From contig NZ_JAINFL010000002.1 in assembly GCF_022458895.1 (NCBI RefSeq), positions 1,150,599 through 1,214,598 on the forward strand: a stretch of DNA of 64,000 bases. Reading direction: 5' to 3'. The notes beneath the pieces are model-generated. The model was given only the letters and a program-made list of their open reading frames with translations. It ran no database searches and had not been told where the DNA came from. The position numbers and the translations under genes are program-made. Position 1 is the first letter of the stretch; each line of letters begins with the position of its first letter. Of this stretch, positions 61,768 through 64,000 are shown in pieces. Origin of the DNA: Roseihalotalea indica. Lineage in GTDB: Bacteria > Bacteroidota > Bacteroidia > Cytophagales > Cyclobacteriaceae.

Positions 61768-62172
61768 ATGAAGGAGTGGAAAGCTTCTAGAAAAGTGTGG
61801 AAATGGTGCCTGTTAGGGCTCTTCTGGTTTGGTATGAACCAATACTCATTTGGGCAGTGCCCAAGTGTAGAGTCGGTGAGTGTGCAGGTAAGCAGTAAAA
61901 GCACATTCAGCCAAAGCCAAGGACAGCTAACCTTTCTTTTCAATACTTCAATTGAAAGTAAAAGTGACGTTTACCGCATACGTCTTTATGATGCAGATCT
62001 GGAAAAATATGTCTATGATGATAATAATCCACCTTTCTTAAATAAAATCCCTGCCCCAAAAGTAGACGGCGGGCAAGTCTCGTTTTCTAGCCTTCCTATC
62101 GGACGTTACGCGCTAGAGATTCACGGAGGCGAATGCCAATATCAACGATACCAAGCCAATTCTCAAGATTAG
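61768..62172 (+). CDS. Small secreted protein, paralogue of the next protein's N-terminus
   Basis: A 134-residue protein with a signal peptide ending near YSFGQ. The mature domain resembles the N-terminal domain of the adjacent large protein: YRIRLYDADLEKYVYDDNN here against YRVGLWNFDVGKYDYYDNN there, then PFLNKIPAP against PFLNTMPAP, and both end in a small Gly/Glu-Cys segment. It therefore looks like a stand-alone copy of that domain. No known family is recognised. It stops 11 bases before the large gene, so the two are co-transcribed. It might cap, chaperone or co-assemble with the large surface protein; this is inference. Confidence 0.75.
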   Translation: MKEWKASRKVWKWCLLGLFWFGMNQYSFGQCPSVESVSVQVSSKSTFSQSQGQLTFLFNTSIESKSDVYRIRLYDADLEKYVYDDNNPPFLNKIPAPKVDGGQVSFSSLPIGRYALEIHGGECQYQRYQANSQD

Positions 62173-62183
62173 ACTGAGCAGTG

Positions 62184-64000
62184 ATGAAGAAGATTTACGC
62201 TTATAAGATGTATGCCTTTTCAGTGCTAACAGCTCTTTTGCTGTTAACAACAGGTACCGCTTGGAGCCAGTGTCCTAGCCCGGGAGCGACTACCATTACA
62301 AAAGAAGATGAACAGTGTTTTGATAGTGATGATGGAGAAATTCGCTTTGTATTTGGAGATGGAGTATTGCCCAGTGATTTTGATTACCGGGTAGGGTTGT
62401 GGAATTTTGATGTCGGAAAATACGACTACTACGATAATAATACCCCTTTCTTAAATACTATGCCTGCTCCGGTTATTTCAGGCAATGAGATGCTTTTTAC
62501 AAATGTACCTCCCGGAGACTATATGCTTGTGCTAAACGAAGGAGATTGTACTGACGAAGCTTACGGATTAGGTTTTACTGGAGGAGGAGTGGCCAACAGT
62601 GGTATTCGCATTGTAGCCGCTACGGAAATTATTATTAATACTGGAGCAATAGCTGTTGTGGATAATACAAAATGTGTTGGTCCTTTTGATGGCAGTATTG
62701 ATGCTACAGGTGCTGTAAGTGGCGGAGCCGGTGGGTACGAATATGCTTTAGATGGAGTTACTTTTCAGGCTAGCCCTGTTTTCAATAATCTTGAGCATAA
62801 TACCTATACACTTACTGTCCGAGATGCAAATAGCTGTATTCAAACGGAAAACACTACCGTTCCTGATAACCGCGTAGCGCCAACTGCTACTATCTCGCCC
62901 AATCCGGCAGAAGTATGTATCAGTACCGACTTGATTTTAAATGGTAATCCTGCGCATGGGGGAGGAACTACCTTTACTACCCATAGCTGGACTGGTGATG
63001 TAGGGCCGCTTTCCGCAACCAATGTTGCAGACCCTACTTTCAATTCAGCTACTCCGGGTACTTTTAACTTAACATACACGGTTACGGACGATAACGGTTG
63101 TACTGCTACTGATAATATTGCAGTGACCGTAGTAGATGAAGCTGATTTAGGTTTGGCTGTTGCACCTGAGGCAGCATTAATCTGCGAGAACACGGGTACT
63201 AACATCGTGGTGACGGGCAGTGAAGCAGGGTATGATTACCAGCTACGCGATGATGCCGATGACAGCGTAATCGGATCAGCCGTAGCGGGTACGGGGGGCG
63301 ACATCAGCCTGCCGACCGGCAACTTAACGAACAGTACAACCTTCAATGTATTGGTGAGCAATGGGGTATGTGTGGATCAGGAATTAACGGCTACGGCCAG
63401 CGTGACGGTGGTGCCGGGTCCGGATGTAAGCTTGCCGGTTAGTGCTCAGGACGGTACGGTCTGTGAGAACACTGCCACGAATATTCTGGTGGATAATTCG
63501 GAGAACGGGTTTGTGTACCAGCTCCGCGATGCAAGTAATAACCCGGTAGGGGTGACCGTACTGGGTACGGGTGGTCAGATCAGCCTGCCGACCGGCAATG
63601 TTTCGGTGACCACCGAATTCAATGTAACAGTAGATAACGGCACCTGTCCGGCTCAACAACTGACCACTACCGCCACCGTGACGGTAGTGAACAATCCTGA
63701 TCTTGGATTGACGGTGAGTCCGGCTTCGGCTGCCGTATGTCTGGGTAGTGGCACAGATATTCTGGTGGATAATTCGGAAGCAGGTTATAACTACCAGCTG
63801 CGCGATGATGCCGATGACAGCGTGATCGGAAGTGCGGTAGCAGGTACGGGTGGTCAGATTAGCTTACCGACGGGTAACCTGAGCAGTGCCACCACTTTCA
63901 ATGTATTGGTGAGCAATGGCATTTGTGCCAATCAGGAATTAACGGCTACGGCCACGGTGACGATTAATACACCTCCAAGTTCAGCGGTATTATCGGGTGA
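62184..64000 (+). CDS. Large secreted repeat protein (3'-truncated by the window)
   Basis: An open frame of 605 codons with no stop before the window end. Signal peptide (MKKIYAYKMYAFSVLTALLL, cleavage near AWSQ), an N-terminal domain paralogous to the preceding gene's product (residues ~30-140), a PKD/Ig-like linker region (~150-320), then three ~92-residue Ig-like repeats beginning at codons 321, 414 and 506. Each repeat carries a conserved C-terminal segment of the form YQLRD..., ...SLPTGN... and FNV-V-NG-C. Such proteins are typically giant adhesins or sheath proteins anchored by a C-terminal sorting domain, which is not visible here. Repeats 1 and 3 are nearly identical over parts of their DNA. 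Confidence 0.85.
   Translation, partial: MKKIYAYKMYAFSVLTALLLLTTGTAWSQCPSPGATTITKEDEQCFDSDDGEIRFVFGDGVLPSDFDYRVGLWNFDVGKYDYYDNNTPFLNTMPAPVISGNEMLFTNVPPGDYMLVLNEGDCTDEAYGLGFTGGGVANSGIRIVAATEIIINTGAIAVVDNTKCVGPFDGSIDATGAVSGGAGGYEYALDGVTFQASPVFNNLEHNTYTLTVRDANSCIQTENTTVPDNRVAPTATISPNPAEVCISTDLILNGNPAHGGGTTFTTHSWTGDVGPLSATNVADPTFNSATPGTFNLTYTVTDDNGCTATDNIAVTVVDEADLGLAVAPEAALICENTGTNIVVTGSEAGYDYQLRDDADDSVIGSAVAGTGGDISLPTGNLTNSTTFNVLVSNGVCVDQELTATASVTVVPGPDVSLPVSAQDGTVCENTATNILVDNSENGFVYQLRDASNNPVGVTVLGTGGQISLPTGNVSVTTEFNVTVDNGTCPAQQLTTTATVTVVNNPDLGLTVSPASAAVCLGSGTDILVDNSEAGYNYQLRDDADDSVIGSAVAGTGGQISLPTGNLSSATTFNVLVSNGICANQELTATATVTINTPPSSAVLSG
63144..63974 (+). repeat. Three tandem ~276-279-base coding repeats
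   Basis: Units start at 63144, 63423 and 63699 (279 and 276 bases apart). Units 1 and 3 share long near-identical stretches, for example around the YQLRDDADDSVIGSAVAG segment, while unit 2 has diverged. They encode Ig-like domains of the large secreted protein. The number of units beyond the window is unknown. Confidence 0.9.

Noticed and set aside
1..64000. tRNA or rRNA genes, insertion sequences, prophage or integrase
   Set aside because: No tRNA-like T-loop with matching arms, no rRNA-like segment and no transposase or integrase motifs were recognised on either strand.

Overview
The window reads as the chromosome of a gliding or marine-type member of the Bacteroidota, most likely order Cytophagales. 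The evidence is family content rather than any single marker. It has DUF4292, DUF4837, DUF5606 and DUF3368/UPF0175 proteins, a PcrB/GGGP synthase, a YpdA-type bacillithiol reductase, a TonB receptor with a carboxypeptidase-like N-terminus, many Cys-type lipoproteins, and a giant secreted repeat protein. Many genes start at TTG or GTG and Shine-Dalgarno signals are weak. I saw no tRNA, rRNA, transposase, integrase or CRISPR array. The genus is not identifiable from the sequence alone.

Layout. 1-2.1 kb: end of aroB, a YtxH protein (-), aroA and an unlisted 54-aa lipoprotein (-). 2.3-6.9 kb: a tight minus-strand cassette of fatty-acid hydroxylase, ketosynthase III fused to a heme-oxygenase-like domain, an unknown protein and a radical SAM/SPASM enzyme. 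7-12.4 kb: BadF-type sugar kinase and murQ for cell-wall sugar recycling, a SprT-like protein, an AT-rich stretch with unknown genes, and a membrane protein. 12.5-24.1 kb: housekeeping and envelope genes (engB, DUF5606, isocitrate dehydrogenase, crotonase, flippase, dut, nucleotidyltransferase, TPR protein, DUF4292 lipoprotein, EnvC-like protein). 24.3-32 kb: tatA, gatA, an MltD-like transglycosylase, DUF4837 lipoprotein, an LAS-type peptidase candidate and maeB. 32-38 kb: MBL hydrolase, ABC exporter, truA, Na/Pi symporter and GGGP synthase.

38-43.2 kb holds three exported proteins (TIM-barrel epimerase, PVC-type c-heme lipoprotein, Gfo/Idh oxidoreductase) that look like a periplasmic sugar-oxidation set. 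43.3-44.9 kb is an ECF sigma factor, a small overlapping partner and a divergent ClpP. 45.1-48.0 kb is the most unusual regulated locus. A clear TPP riboswitch precedes a tightly packed operon of a SAM methyltransferase, a PurM/HypE-fold protein, a divergent ThiE-like protein and a Trm112-like zinc-ribbon protein, with no thiC/G/H/F genes. 48.1-48.8 kb is a UPF0175/PIN toxin-antitoxin pair whose toxin is frameshifted at a T8 tract.

48.8-61.4 kb: SDR, YpdA, a GDSL lipoprotein with its TonB receptor, an M3 peptidase, a ferredoxin reductase, purB, greA and a HIT protein. 61.8 kb to the end: a small secreted protein, then its paralogue as the N-terminus of a large secreted repeat protein that runs off the window.

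The two best candidates for undescribed biology are the TPP-riboswitch operon and the ketosynthase/oxygenase-like fusion cassette. Several dispersed non-coding repeats (palindromic, AATGACTGATGA-type, GAATGAGTG/CATTCA-type) recur between genes.
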